The notes: generated by a model from the sequence alone, not told the origin. A DNA stretch of 64,000 bases from ASV31 sp965229765 (GCA_965229765.1 CBDDJT010000002.1:1054001-1118000); one strand, 5' to 3'; counted from the first letter of the stretch, positions 35,024 through 44,106 are shown. A program made the numbers and translations.

Positions 35024-35340
35024 GTCCCTGTTTCCGGACTGTTCTTCCCTGAACGGACGCAAAAGTTCCCTGTTCGGGCGTTTAGGGAAATTCCGCACAA
35101 GCCATTAAAACTGCGCGTACTTCTCGGCCTCAGATCCGAGAGAACCGGCCAGATTGCCCAAAACTCCCTGTAGAGTCCCTGTTAGCAGGGAAAACACCGA
35201 GAAACCGAACCGCGCGATGCAGCCAGGTGAGACCGCAGGGCGCTCAACCCGACAGCAACGAAAATCGGCGCGTCTCACAGCGAAACGCGCCCACGCAAAC
35301 GCCCGGAAAGACGTGGGAAAACAGCAGGTTCAGGGAAGTG
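35024..35340. repeat. Cluster of TCCCTG repeats behind the recombinase
   Basis: TCCCTG or its inverse occurs repeatedly: 35025, 35046, 35067, 35084 (inverse), 35165, 35176 (in an inverted pair TCCCTG-TTAG-CAGGGA) and near 35333 (inverse). The stretch 35007-35537 has no convincing gene. Clustering just after the serine recombinase suggests recombinase or attachment sites. Confidence 0.5.
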
Positions 35341-35494
35341 GCATTAGAGACAGGGGTCGGTGGCGGAGGAGGTGTCTTCTCATTCTGGATCCAGTGAAAT
35401 CCACCACCTTCCAGGGAATCACTTAATAACAGGATGATAACCGATCATTACCGTCCAACGGCGTCCAATGAAAACCACTTCAATCGCAGCCTAA

Positions 35495-35515
35495 ATGTGG
35501 GCTTGGATGTGGGCT
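35495..35515. repeat. Direct repeats ATGTGGGCT before the integrase
   Basis: Two 9-bp copies (35495-35503 and 35507-35515), 12 bp apart, end 23 bp before the integrase start. Short direct repeats in this place are typical of integrase arm sites or of an autoregulatory site. Confidence 0.4.
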
Positions 35516-35537
35516 CGATTTTGTGTATCGAGTTCGA

Positions 35538-36749
35538 ATGTCGAAAAGACGCGGTTTGCACCCTGAGAAAGAACTCTCGGCCCTCAAGGTCCGCCAGGTC
35601 ACTAAGCCAGGCCGGTATACCGACGGGAACGGCCTTTACCTCGTTGTCTCTGAGACCGGTGCGAAACGCTGGCTCCTTCGCATCGTGGTCCGCGGCAAAC
35701 GCAGAGATATGGGTCTCGGGCCCGTGTCGCTTGTGTCGCTTGCCGAAGCACGCGATATGGCCGTTCACTACCGGCGAATTGCGCGGCAAGGCGGTGACCC
35801 ACTCGAGGAGAGGCGGAAGGAGTTTGTAGTCACCCCAACTTTCGCCGAAGCCGCACACCAAGTCCACGCCGACGCTATGCCAACCTGGAAGAACCCGAAG
35901 CATGCGCAACAATGGATCAACACGCTGGAGGCCTATGCCTTCCCCGTGATCGGTGACATGCAGCTGGATCACATCACGTCTTCAGACGTCTTGAAGGTTC
36001 TGTCGCCGATCTGGCTTGAGAAAGCAGAGACGGCGAGGCGCGTTCGGCAGAGGCTCAACACCGTGTTCGATTGGGCCAAGGCGGCAGGGTTTCGACCCGG
36101 CGACAACCCGGTCTCTGGCATCGAAAAAGCCCTGCCCAAACAGGTGACGGCAAAGAGCCATCACAAGGCGATGCCATATGCGGAGGTCCCAGGCTTTGTG
36201 GCCAGCCTACGTGGCTCACAGCAGCAGGGCCAGATCGCTCGGCTCGCCCTTGAATTCCTGATCCTGACAGCCGCGCGAACCAGCGAAGTCCTTCTTGCCG
36301 AATGGCCCGAGGTGCAGTTTGGCGACCGGCTTTGGGTCGTCCCGGCGGTGCGAATGAAGGCGAAGCGAGAGCATCGCGTTCCATTGACAGACCGAAGCTT
36401 GGAGATCTTGACTGAGGTCCAGTCGTACGGGCTTGATAGCAGGTATGTCTTTCCGGGTGCGCGCACAGCGAAGCCGATGTCGAACATGGTCTTCCTAACT
36501 ATGCTCAAGCGGATGGATGTGCCCTACACGCCCCATGGGTTTCGATCATCCTTCCGGGATTGGGTCGCCGAAACCACCGACTATCCGAGCGAACTCGCGG
36601 AGATGGCCCTTGCCCACACGGTCAGCAACCGTGTCGAAGCGGCCTACCGACGGGGAGACATGCTTGATCGGCGGCGCTCGATGATGGGCGATTGGGCGGT
36701 TTTCCTTGATCAAAAAACGGATGGTGTGAGCTGCGATGAAAAGGCGTAA
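35538..36749 (+). CDS. P4-type tyrosine integrase
   Basis: 403 aa. N-terminal Arm-DNA-binding domain of the DUF4102 type (LSALKVRQVTKPGRYTDGNG then LYLVV, RDMGLGPVSLVSLAEAR), a SAM-like core-binding domain, and a catalytic domain with Arg247 (ARTSEV), His333 and Arg336 (HGFR), His360 (LAHTVS) and nucleophile Tyr370 (EAAYRRG). All catalytic positions are intact, so it should be active. Enzymes of this group usually integrate into tRNA genes, and a tRNA fragment is at 27.1 kb, though 8 kb away and on the far side of another recombinase gene. Confidence 0.94.
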   Translation: MSKRRGLHPEKELSALKVRQVTKPGRYTDGNGLYLVVSETGAKRWLLRIVVRGKRRDMGLGPVSLVSLAEARDMAVHYRRIARQGGDPLEERRKEFVVTPTFAEAAHQVHADAMPTWKNPKHAQQWINTLEAYAFPVIGDMQLDHITSSDVLKVLSPIWLEKAETARRVRQRLNTVFDWAKAAGFRPGDNPVSGIEKALPKQVTAKSHHKAMPYAEVPGFVASLRGSQQQGQIARLALEFLILTAARTSEVLLAEWPEVQFGDRLWVVPAVRMKAKREHRVPLTDRSLEILTEVQSYGLDSRYVFPGARTAKPMSNMVFLTMLKRMDVPYTPHGFRSSFRDWVAETTDYPSELAEMALAHTVSNRVEAAYRRGDMLDRRRSMMGDWAVFLDQKTDGVSCDEKA

Positions 36750-37620
36750 TAGAAACGAAAGACTAACCGAGGATGAATGGAAAATTCGACACCTGGTCAC
36801 GAGTCGTTTTCCAGGGTTCTCTGGAGAGGTATTTGATCGTTATTGGGATATGGTGGAGAACCGGAAAAAAGACTATTCGAAAAGCAAGATTGCACGAGAG
36901 CTCTATGAGGATTTTGAGGTAGATGTTCAAGATCTCGAAGCAAACTCCGATTCATCTACCCAAATAAAGCGAGCCAAGTCTGTTGAAGAGGTCGAATCGT
37001 GGCTCGAATGTGTAATCCAATTTTATTCAGAAATCCCAGGGTCAGGCATAAAGTTAGATATATTCTTTCGAAATTACCTTTCTCACAATAGCCCAGCTGA
37101 TTTCCGGTACGAATTCCCCAAAATAGAGGCCAAATTACATACCAGCGCTACCAGCGAGGATTATGATAATTGGCTTCGTTACAACTCATGGACACTAGAA
37201 GAGGCAGCTGAGTTTGCGTCCAAAGGCCGTGATAAAGATGAATTTTCTCAATACCTTGAAAAGATAGAAGCCAAGTTTGGGAGCCAATCCAAAGACATTC
37301 CACCCAGAATATCACCATGCGATTTCATTGTTTTTGCAAAAGACCAAGGGTGGGACGACGCTGTTCCAAAGCCTGGATCCGACTCTGCTGAGGTTGAATG
37401 CCTGGAGCAAGTGCACCCCAGCCGGATAGCAGCAATTGATAACATCATTCTTGGCATTGCGATCAGTAAATTCGGCTTTGACCCCAAGGATCAAAGGTCG
37501 CCAGCGCCAATGAAGATTCAGTCTGCCCTCGAACGTAAGGGCCATATGGTCGGACAAGAAACCGTGCGGCGCATACTTCGTTCAGCCTACACGCGATGGA
37601 CCGGTCGCTCCGCGAGTTGA
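36736..37620 (+). CDS. Hypothetical AT-rich accessory protein
   Basis: 294 aa, overlapping the integrase end by 14 bp, so probably co-transcribed with it. Base composition is clearly more AT-rich than its neighbours, a sign of transfer. The N-terminal third has basic and charged segments (MKRRNRNERLTEDEWKIRH, KKDYSKSKIARELYEDFEVD). The C-terminus (KIQSALERKGHMVGQETVRRIL) looks like a helix-turn-helix segment that could bind DNA. Soluble, with no membrane segment. I do not recognise a family. Position beside an integrase suits cargo, for example defence or island regulation. Confidence 0.75.
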   Translation: MKRRNRNERLTEDEWKIRHLVTSRFPGFSGEVFDRYWDMVENRKKDYSKSKIARELYEDFEVDVQDLEANSDSSTQIKRAKSVEEVESWLECVIQFYSEIPGSGIKLDIFFRNYLSHNSPADFRYEFPKIEAKLHTSATSEDYDNWLRYNSWTLEEAAEFASKGRDKDEFSQYLEKIEAKFGSQSKDIPPRISPCDFIVFAKDQGWDDAVPKPGSDSAEVECLEQVHPSRIAAIDNIILGIAISKFGFDPKDQRSPAPMKIQSALERKGHMVGQETVRRILRSAYTRWTGRSAS

Positions 37621-37629
37621 CTTAGAGCA

Positions 37630-37661
37630 TTGCGACGTCGCGTTAAGCTTTGCGACGTCGC
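37630..37661. repeat. Twin palindromes TTGCGACGTCGC, 20 bp apart
   Basis: Two copies (37630-37641, 37650-37661), each containing the perfect palindrome GCGACGTCGC; the second extends to TGCGACGTCGCA. The 20-bp spacing puts both on one helix face. They lie 55-85 bp before the AlpA-like gene, so they are likely an operator. Confidence 0.65.
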
Positions 37662-37715
37662 ACTCGGCAGTAAGAAAGCATGTCACTCCTCGTCTGCGTG
37701 ATTCGAGGAGGCAAA

Positions 37716-38033
37716 ATGTCAACACGATCAAAGCTGCTTTCGTCGGCAGCGACCCGTTCGCCGGTCGCTGACGGCCGTGAAGGTGAGTTGGAAAACACTT
37801 GGACGATTAACGAACACCAACCCCGCGAATACCGTCACCTCAGAACCTCCGGCAGACTGATACGGCTGCCGCAGATCATTGGTCCCGATGGGTACCTTCC
37901 CGTTAGCCGTTCGCATTTCTACGAGCTGATAAAGGCTGGGGAAATACCGCCACCGATTAAGCTCGGCCCACGTATCAGCGTTTGGCGCGAGAGCGATATC
38001 CTGGATTTCATCGAAAAGAAGGCTCAGGGCTGA
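37716..38033 (+). CDS. AlpA-family helix-turn-helix regulator
   Basis: 105 aa. The start at 37716 follows GAGGAGG; an upstream in-frame start at 37680 has no such site. The C-terminal half is the AlpA/MerR-like fold: LIRLPQIIG, LPVSRSHFYELIKAGEIPPP, IKLGPRISVWRESDILDFI. AlpA proteins switch on P4-type integrases and excision of islands. Together with the integrase 1 kb upstream this makes a usual control pair. The N-terminal 45 residues are not family-typical. Confidence 0.86.
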   Translation: MSTRSKLLSSAATRSPVADGREGELENTWTINEHQPREYRHLRTSGRLIRLPQIIGPDGYLPVSRSHFYELIKAGEIPPPIKLGPRISVWRESDILDFIEKKAQG

Positions 38034-39124
38034 TGGTACGCCGCCGGAAAGTGGCGGTCCGCCCGCTACCGGCTGCTACGCTGCCAGCTGACGAAGACAG
38101 TCACTGGTCGATGCAGTGGCTGGCAAACCTCCACTGCCCGCGCCCACCGCCGCAATCCGTCAAGACAATGGCCCCGCTCGCATGTCCCCGCGGCTTCAAG
38201 CAAATAGGAGCGTGCGGTACTGGCCGATTTAACAAAGAAATGAAAGGAAATGCGCCGCGGCTCAAGCCGGTGGCTTGGTTGCGTGCGTCCAAATCTAGGA
38301 AAGACTCAATGAAAGACGCTACTCGTAAAAAGTCGATGAAGAAACCGAAGCAGCACGACCGAAAAGGGGCTGAAACTCGGAGGAAACGGCCAGCCCAACA
38401 TGGTTCAGGTCTCGAAGACTCGGCGGCGAAGTCCCCAGTCGACAGACTCAAGGCCGTCCAGCGCGCCCTTCCAAAAATTCTTGGCAACTATCGCCACAGG
38501 CTCGGTCAACGCCTTCAGGAAGTTGTAGTGATCGAACTCGAGCTGCGAAACGACGCGGCTGCTCTCAAGGATTTCTGCGACCACGAATTCTGGGAAAGTA
38601 AGAAAAACAAGCCGTCACCCGACGACCCCGGTCGGCTGCTACACTACCTTTGCACCTTTGTCTGCGGCCCTGACGGGAACGGACCGAAAGACGCAAGCTT
38701 CTACAAAACTGCGCTCGAGGCCCTCCTCGTCGACGGGGTCCCGCGGGACAAGATCGCCGACGAAATCGTCAATCGCGGCGGCCTTCGGGCTATCGTCGAT
38801 GCATACCGCGAGCAGAACCGGGAAGAGCAGAGCACCGCACAGGAAGCTGAGGGCGGGAGCCCGAACTCGAAAACGGCGAAAGGCGCCGCCTCGTCGAAAG
38901 GATCGGGCGACGACCTTAGCGCTGCGGAGGCAAGCCCGCGGGCGAAGACGATCCTCACGATCCGGGAGGGTGACCCTATCCTCGCGGTCGAGACGGAAAT
39001 GTGCCACATGGGGGAGATCATGTCGACGCACCTCGGAGGGAAGGCCACCCTTTTGATCAAACGGGTCGCCGATGAGAAGAATGGATTAAAACGGTTCAGG
39101 CTGCTCACGATCATGGACGACTAA
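38033..39124 (+). CDS. Hypothetical charged protein of the island
   Basis: About 363 aa if begun at the ATG overlapping the AlpA stop (TGATG at 38031-38035). Starts at 38241 or 38309, the latter after AGGAAAG, are also possible because the first 90 residues are low in structure. It has a long Lys/Arg-rich segment (RKKSMKKPKQHDRKG), then a helical core with RALPKILGNYRHRLGQRLQE and FYKTALEALLVDG, and a C-terminal AEASPRAKTILTIREGDPI. No family recognised. It ends just before a strong terminator, so it closes the integrase-AlpA transcript. Confidence 0.68.
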   Translation: MVRRRKVAVRPLPAATLPADEDSHWSMQWLANLHCPRPPPQSVKTMAPLACPRGFKQIGACGTGRFNKEMKGNAPRLKPVAWLRASKSRKDSMKDATRKKSMKKPKQHDRKGAETRRKRPAQHGSGLEDSAAKSPVDRLKAVQRALPKILGNYRHRLGQRLQEVVVIELELRNDAAALKDFCDHEFWESKKNKPSPDDPGRLLHYLCTFVCGPDGNGPKDASFYKTALEALLVDGVPRDKIADEIVNRGGLRAIVDAYREQNREEQSTAQEAEGGSPNSKTAKGAASSKGSGDDLSAAEASPRAKTILTIREGDPILAVETEMCHMGEIMSTHLGGKATLLIKRVADEKNGLKRFRLLTIMDD

Positions 39125-39146
39125 GCTAACAATGGACCCCGCCACT

Positions 39147-39174
39147 GCCCGCCGGCTGGGCCGGCGGGCCTTTT
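39147..39174 (+). terminator. Rho-independent terminator
   Basis: A perfect 10-bp G/C stem (GCCCGCCGGC with its complement) around a 3-nt loop, followed by TTTT, 23 bp after the preceding stop codon. It closes the integrase-to-38033 gene set. Confidence 0.88.
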
Positions 39175-39807
39175 CTATCTCGCCCCCCAGCGCACGGGCT
39201 GACGCCGGTGGTCGGCCTGCCCGCCTAGCCCCAATGTGGCGTTTGTATTGAAAGGCCATATTCGGGCTGAAGGCACGGGGTTGACCGCCAATTCGCCACC
39301 CCTATCCCCAGCATGTCGGGAGAGCTGCCGTTCAGGTCTTCCGCCGCCGTTGACAGCTTGAAGCCTTCTCGAACCGTGCTGTCGGGTTGAGCATTTGGCT
39401 CGGAAGGGCACCGGCATTCTGAGCGCGCGGCCGTGAACCTCCAAAGAACAATTGGCCAAACTGTTCTGTGGTATGGCATTCACGCCTGTCATATTTCGGG
39501 TCTCTGGCAAAAGCGAGGCAGTTCAAATCACCATCCCTCATCCCTAAGCGCGACGCATAAATCCCGATATTTGGAAGTAAGACGGCATTTTCTTTTCGTC
39601 ACTTGCATAAATTCGCTTTATTCGGCTAGAATGCGCTTGACGCCAGCGGGCGCCGTTCCCGCCGACCCAAAGACCTGAAACTTGGTTGTTTGCGCATGGC
39701 GAGCGAGATTCGGCTCTAGTTGCGGGCAAACCTGGTGCCGATCGGAGCGCTTCAACCGGCATGCTGTTCGACGATGGCCTCGAGAAAGCCGCTGAGATAG
39801 GATACCA
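39175..39807. other. Intergenic stretch, right side of the mobile region
   Basis: 633 bp with no convincing coding frame in either strand and no recognisable tRNA. Base composition falls towards the LysR gene. It probably holds the boundary between the mobile region and the second catabolic island, but I see no repeat of the 27.1-kb tRNA sequence here. Confidence 0.5.
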
Positions 39808-40719
39808 ATGAACATCAAGGGGCTTCGTGTCTTTGTTGCGGTCATGACGCAGGGTACGCTGGCGTCTGCAGGCGAGACTTTGAACACAAGCGAGTCAGCC
39901 GCGAGCCGCCAACTCTTGTTGCTTGAAGCGTCGCTCGGGATTTCCTTATTCAAGCGAGACAAGCGGAGCCTGGTTCCGACGCCCGAGGGTGAGGCTTTCT
40001 TTCGCGAAGCCAAAACAATCTTGCTATATCTGGATCAGCTTCCTGCGGTCGTCGAAAAGATTAAACGAGACATCAGAAGAAGCTTGCATCTCATCGTCAT
40101 GCCGCGTCTTGCAACGACAATTGCCGTCCCTGCTGTTCAAGAGTTCGTCGCAGAGCAAAGCACCACAGAAGTACTTTTGAACGTTCAGCCACGCTTTTTC
40201 TGGGAACATCTCATCGCGAAGAAACCATTCGACATCGGCCTTGGCGCAATCCCCACACAGGCAGCAACCATCGAATATGAAGAAATCTGCACCGTTGCGC
40301 CCGTTCTTCTGGTCAGTTCCTCGCATCCCTTCGCGCTGGAAGGGCGCATTGAAGTAAAAAAACTCAACGATGAGAAATTCATCATGATGTCGCCCGAAAC
40401 GCTTACGGCACGCAATGCTGCGGTGATCTTTGAAAGCTTGGGGATCAGCCCGACGTCAAACATTCAGGTTTCTCAGTCCGATATCCTGTGCGATTTTGTG
40501 GCATCGGGCGCTGGGGTCGCGATCCACGACCCACTGATACCGGCCAGCTTTTCAGACCGGATCACAATGCTTGCGCTTGAGACGACCGTAAAAATGCGCT
40601 TCGGGCTTTTCTACCCTAGCGGCGTAAAACGTAGCGCCTACGTCCTTGACCTTGCCGAAGCACTGGCAAGCCACACCCGATCGTATTTGAAGCAAGTTCA
40701 AGTCGTCGAGGCCGTTTGA
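39808..40719 (+). CDS. LysR-family transcriptional regulator
   Basis: 303 aa. N-terminal winged helix-turn-helix about residues 3-60 (MNIKGLRVFVAVMTQGTLAS, SESAASRQLLLLEASLGISL), then a periplasmic-binding-protein-like effector domain (LHLIVMPRLATT, FDIGLGAIPTQ, VSQSDILCDFVASGAGVAI). It stands in the same direction 236 bp before the ABC importer operon and is the likely local activator or repressor. LysR proteins usually respond to a pathway compound; the ligand is unknown. Confidence 0.92.
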   Translation: MNIKGLRVFVAVMTQGTLASAGETLNTSESAASRQLLLLEASLGISLFKRDKRSLVPTPEGEAFFREAKTILLYLDQLPAVVEKIKRDIRRSLHLIVMPRLATTIAVPAVQEFVAEQSTTEVLLNVQPRFFWEHLIAKKPFDIGLGAIPTQAATIEYEEICTVAPVLLVSSSHPFALEGRIEVKKLNDEKFIMMSPETLTARNAAVIFESLGISPTSNIQVSQSDILCDFVASGAGVAIHDPLIPASFSDRITMLALETTVKMRFGLFYPSGVKRSAYVLDLAEALASHTRSYLKQVQVVEAV

Positions 40720-40835
40720 CCGATTTCCTATTCGGGTTCCGATCCTCGTTTGCTTTCAAGGGTGCGGGATCTGTGCCCCAACCCTCCCGATAATTGGGAG
40801 TAAGGTGGCAAAAAACGCCGGACTTAGGTCGCGAT

Positions 40836-40848
40836 TCGTAGACTACAA
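40836..40848. promoter_or_regulatory. Possible IclR-type operator before the ABC importer
   Basis: TCGTAGACTACAA, 108 bp before the binding-protein start. It matches TTGTAGGATACAA (52160) in 10 of 13 positions and keeps the inverted GTAG/CTAC core. Confidence 0.42.
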
Positions 40849-40955
40849 TCCCTTCACGGAAAGGTTCAGCGAGCAGGAGATCCTCTCGGCTGACAACACA
40901 CGCTGATGCGGACCAAGTCCTTTGGCAGCGTCGAAATTATCGAAAGGGAGGAACT

Positions 40956-42287
40956 ATGAGACTTCAAAACGAAAACGTCTTGTTTGGGTCCAGTATCCGA
41001 GCGTCCTTGTCAGCGATTTCCGTCGCGGCAATTGCGCTAGCTGGCGGCCAGGCCGTCGCGCAAGATCAAGAGCCATTTACAATCGTCATCAATCAGTCGC
41101 CTTGGTTTGCCGGGTTCGAAGGCGTCGTTGAAGCTTACATGGAAGAAACCGGGAACGAGGTCATACTTGACGTAAACCCGTTCCGCGGACTCCTTGAAAA
41201 GCAACGCAATTCGGCCCGTGCGCCCGAAGGCGATATCGATATGTTCGTAACGAACGTCGCGATCATGGCAGAGATGTGGGGCTCGGGGCTTGTGCATTTT
41301 ATGGACGAGCTCGATGCGGAATTTGCGCTGGCGGAAGAGATTTCGGACTTCGATGGGACTGTGTGCTGGGATCCCGAAAAAGAGTCCTTTGACTGTGAGT
41401 CAGGTCGCCTGATCGGCGTTCCGATCAATCCGAATGTGCAGGTGTTGTACTACCGCGCTGACCTGTATGAAGAGGCGGGGTTGGAAGTTCCCACCACCAT
41501 GGCAGAGCTTGAAGCCAACGCCATGGCTTTGCACAACCCTCCAGACATGTTCGGCATTGTTCAGCGAGGGTCGCGGTCCGGGATTGCGTCGAACACCCGG
41601 CCCTACATCTACGGGTTTGGCGGTCGGAAGTTCGAAGACCACAAGAACGGCGACTATACGGTTGTTCTGAACAGCCCCGAAGCCATCGCGGGCCTACAGT
41701 TCTATGTTGATCTGGCCGAGAAAGCCGGACATCCAAATGCCGGGGCAATTGCGCAGGGCGAGATGATACAACTTGCGGCTGCCGGTCGGGCAGCACATTT
41801 CATCTCCGTCATTGCGGCCTTCGCGCAACTGGAAGACCCAAACAAGTCCATCGTGCCGGGTAAATTCAATGTCGCCGTAGTGCCGGGCAATCCGCCATCG
41901 CCGCAGCTAGGGCATTTCATCTCGTCCATTCCCAAAAACGTGCCTCAAGCCCAGAAAGACGCTGCAGTTGCCTTTCTGAAATGGTTCCAGACCCGCGAAG
42001 CCCAGGAGATCTACGTAAAGGTAGGCGGTGTTCCGGTGCGGTCAGATGTCCTTACCAGCGAATTGGCTCAGGAAGAAAGGTTCCGCTGGATGCCAGAGCT
42101 TTCTGCCTCGTTCGAGCATGCGGGCGCGAATTTCGACATCCCACAAGGCAACGAGCTAATCGGCGTTATGGAGTTGAACTTCAACAAGGCCATGACAGGT
42201 GAATTTACAGTCGAGGAAGCCATCCAGGTGACCGCTGACGAAATTGCCAGGGTGGTCAGTGAAGCCGGCCTTTCAGGCGAAAACTAG
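40956..42287 (+). CDS. ABC transporter extracellular solute-binding protein (sugar family 1)
   Basis: 443 aa. A long signal peptide with hydrophobic core SAISVAAIALAGGQAVA and likely cleavage after Ala35. The mature protein shows family-1 marks: INQSPWFAGFEGVVEAYMEE, PEGDIDMFVTNVAIMAEMWG, GVPINPNVQVLYYRADLYEE and RAAHFISVIAAFAQLEDP. AGGGAGG lies before the start. It captures a sugar or sugar-like compound in the periplasm for the two permeases and ATPase that follow. Ligand unknown; nearby sulfatase and epimerase genes suggest a modified sugar. Confidence 0.94.
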   Translation: MRLQNENVLFGSSIRASLSAISVAAIALAGGQAVAQDQEPFTIVINQSPWFAGFEGVVEAYMEETGNEVILDVNPFRGLLEKQRNSARAPEGDIDMFVTNVAIMAEMWGSGLVHFMDELDAEFALAEEISDFDGTVCWDPEKESFDCESGRLIGVPINPNVQVLYYRADLYEEAGLEVPTTMAELEANAMALHNPPDMFGIVQRGSRSGIASNTRPYIYGFGGRKFEDHKNGDYTVVLNSPEAIAGLQFYVDLAEKAGHPNAGAIAQGEMIQLAAAGRAAHFISVIAAFAQLEDPNKSIVPGKFNVAVVPGNPPSPQLGHFISSIPKNVPQAQKDAAVAFLKWFQTREAQEIYVKVGGVPVRSDVLTSELAQEERFRWMPELSASFEHAGANFDIPQGNELIGVMELNFNKAMTGEFTVEEAIQVTADEIARVVSEAGLSGEN

Positions 42288-42298
42288 GGCAGGACCGA

Positions 42299-43267
42299 AT
42301 GTCTCGTACGACGACATCTTCCCCTTCCATTTCTACCGGGCGCGCAGCACGCGCGTCCGGGCGGCCACCGCACTCAAGCCGGGTGCGGTATCCTATCTGG
42401 AGGCTCGTTGCTCTTGGGCCGATGGTCGGAATGCTGATCGTCTTCTCGCTAATTCCCGTGTTTTACCTCTTGATGGTGAGTTTCTATCAGGTCGAGTGGA
42501 TCGGTGGGGAGGCGGTCTGGACCTACGTGGGCATCGCCAATTTTCGCGAGATCACCAACGCCGCGTTCTTTCAGGCATCGATGCGCAACACCGCCACGTT
42601 GGCGATCGTGGCCGTCATCGCCGAGATGATACTCGGATTTTCCCTTGCGCTGCTGGTTAGCGGCATGAAGCGCGGCCGCGTCGTCTTTATCACGATCATT
42701 CTCATTCCGCTTCTTGTCCCGCCAATCGTGATCGGTGGCATGTGGCGGTTGCTTTACAATTTCGATTTCGGCTTGATTAACGCCATCGTGGGGTTCTTCG
42801 GTGGTTCGCCAGTCAACTGGCTCGGCGACCCGGACCTTGCCCTGGCCTCAGTCATTGTTCTGGATATCTGGCACTGGACCCCGTTTGTCTTCCTGCTTCT
42901 GCTCGCCGGACTGGAAGGGTTGCCAGAAGATGTGTTCGAAGCGGCGCGGATCGATGGCGCAAGCCGCTGGCAGCAGGTTCGCTATATCACAATCCCGTTG
43001 ATGATCCCGATCCTGGCTGTCACGTTCCTTACCCGGTTTCTCATGGCACTAAAGATGTTCGATCAGGTCTTCCTGATGACGGGTGGCGGCCCCGGCACTG
43101 CGACCGAGGTTCTTGGGCTGTCCGTTTACCGCACTTTCTTCCTTGAGGACCGGCAGGGCGCAGGCTCAGCCCTGGCGATCATCGTCATATTGTCTGTCTT
43201 TGTGGTTGGACTACTGGGGCGGATCATTACCAAACAGCGGCTAAGCAAAGTACAGGGGCCGACATGA
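42299..43267 (+). CDS. Sugar ABC transporter permease (MalF-like)
   Basis: 322 aa inner-membrane protein with about six transmembrane segments, the first at PMVGMLIVFSLIPVFYLLMV. The EAA loop is EAARIDGASRWQQVRYITIP, the site that contacts the ATPase. The first 45 residues are polar and serine/arginine-rich. It starts 11 bp after the binding protein and overlaps the next permease by 4 bp. Confidence 0.94.
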   Translation: MSRTTTSSPSISTGRAARASGRPPHSSRVRYPIWRLVALGPMVGMLIVFSLIPVFYLLMVSFYQVEWIGGEAVWTYVGIANFREITNAAFFQASMRNTATLAIVAVIAEMILGFSLALLVSGMKRGRVVFITIILIPLLVPPIVIGGMWRLLYNFDFGLINAIVGFFGGSPVNWLGDPDLALASVIVLDIWHWTPFVFLLLLAGLEGLPEDVFEAARIDGASRWQQVRYITIPLMIPILAVTFLTRFLMALKMFDQVFLMTGGGPGTATEVLGLSVYRTFFLEDRQGAGSALAIIVILSVFVVGLLGRIITKQRLSKVQGPT

Positions 43268-44106
43268 TTACGCTCCGGAAAAAGAGTGATCTTAGGTTTC
43301 TTTTGGTTCGTTGGTCGGCGGTAATCGCCTCAAGCGTGATCATCATCCTGCCATTTCTTTGGATTGCCTCAGCAGCCTTCAAACGGCGGATCGACATCCT
43401 TTTGGGCAATATCAAGTCGCCCTTCGTGACATTTAATTTCGATGAGGTCCTATTTTCCTCTTCATCTGACTATGGGCAGAACTTCGTCAACAGCCTGATC
43501 GTGTCCACGTCGGCAACGGTTGGTGTGTTGGTTGCCTGCACGATGGCAGCCTACGTGCTTTACCGCCTGAAATGGCCCGCTTGGATCACGACGGTTCTGT
43601 TCCTTTGGACGGTGCTGTTTCACATGATGCCGCACACAGTCGTCGCTGCGGCTTGGTTCCCCTTGTTCCTGGAATTTGGGCTGATCAACACGCATCTCGG
43701 GCTGATCATTGCGAACATCACCTTCAATATTCCGATGGGCCTTTGGCTTATGTCGGCCTTCGTCCGCGACATTCCAATCGAGCTTGAAGAGGCCGCAAGA
43801 ATCGACGGCTGCAAACCGCATCAAGCATTCCTTCGGATAACAGTACCCCTTTTGAAACCAGGCCTTATTGCCGCTGGTATCCTTGTGTTCATATTTTCCT
43901 GGAACGAGTTTGCCGTGGCTCTCGTCATGACGTCTCGGGAAACTCAGACCGTTCCCGTGGGCATCGCCAAATACGCGCAGGAGTACGAGGTGCTCTACGG
44001 CGAAATGGCGGCCGCATCCGTGTTGTCTACGATCCCCGCCATGCTGCTTTTGATGTTCGGTCAGCGCTTCATAATCCGTGGCCTGACGGCGGGGGCGTTG
44101 AAATGA
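43264..44106 (+). CDS. Sugar ABC transporter permease (MalG-like)
   Basis: 280 aa, about six transmembrane segments starting WSAVIASSVIIILPFLWIAS. EAA loop EEAARIDGCKPHQAFLRITV. The long N-terminal loop after helix 1 (AFKRRIDILLGN) is usual for MalG-type subunits. It pairs with the preceding permease to form the channel. A 61-bp gap separates it from the ATPase gene. Confidence 0.94.
   Translation: MITLRKKSDLRFLLVRWSAVIASSVIIILPFLWIASAAFKRRIDILLGNIKSPFVTFNFDEVLFSSSSDYGQNFVNSLIVSTSATVGVLVACTMAAYVLYRLKWPAWITTVLFLWTVLFHMMPHTVVAAAWFPLFLEFGLINTHLGLIIANITFNIPMGLWLMSAFVRDIPIELEEAARIDGCKPHQAFLRITVPLLKPGLIAAGILVFIFSWNEFAVALVMTSRETQTVPVGIAKYAQEYEVLYGEMAAASVLSTIPAMLLLMFGQRFIIRGLTAGALK

Noticed and set aside
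37982..38033. Longer start at 37982 for the charged island protein
   Set aside because: It would overlap the conserved AlpA C-terminus in another frame; the TGATG start at 38033 or later ones are more likely.
40784..40800. CTCCC/GGGAG inverted repeat as terminator of the LysR gene or LysR operator
   Set aside because: The stem is only 5 bp with a 7-nt loop and no T-run, and it does not fit a T-N11-A site well.
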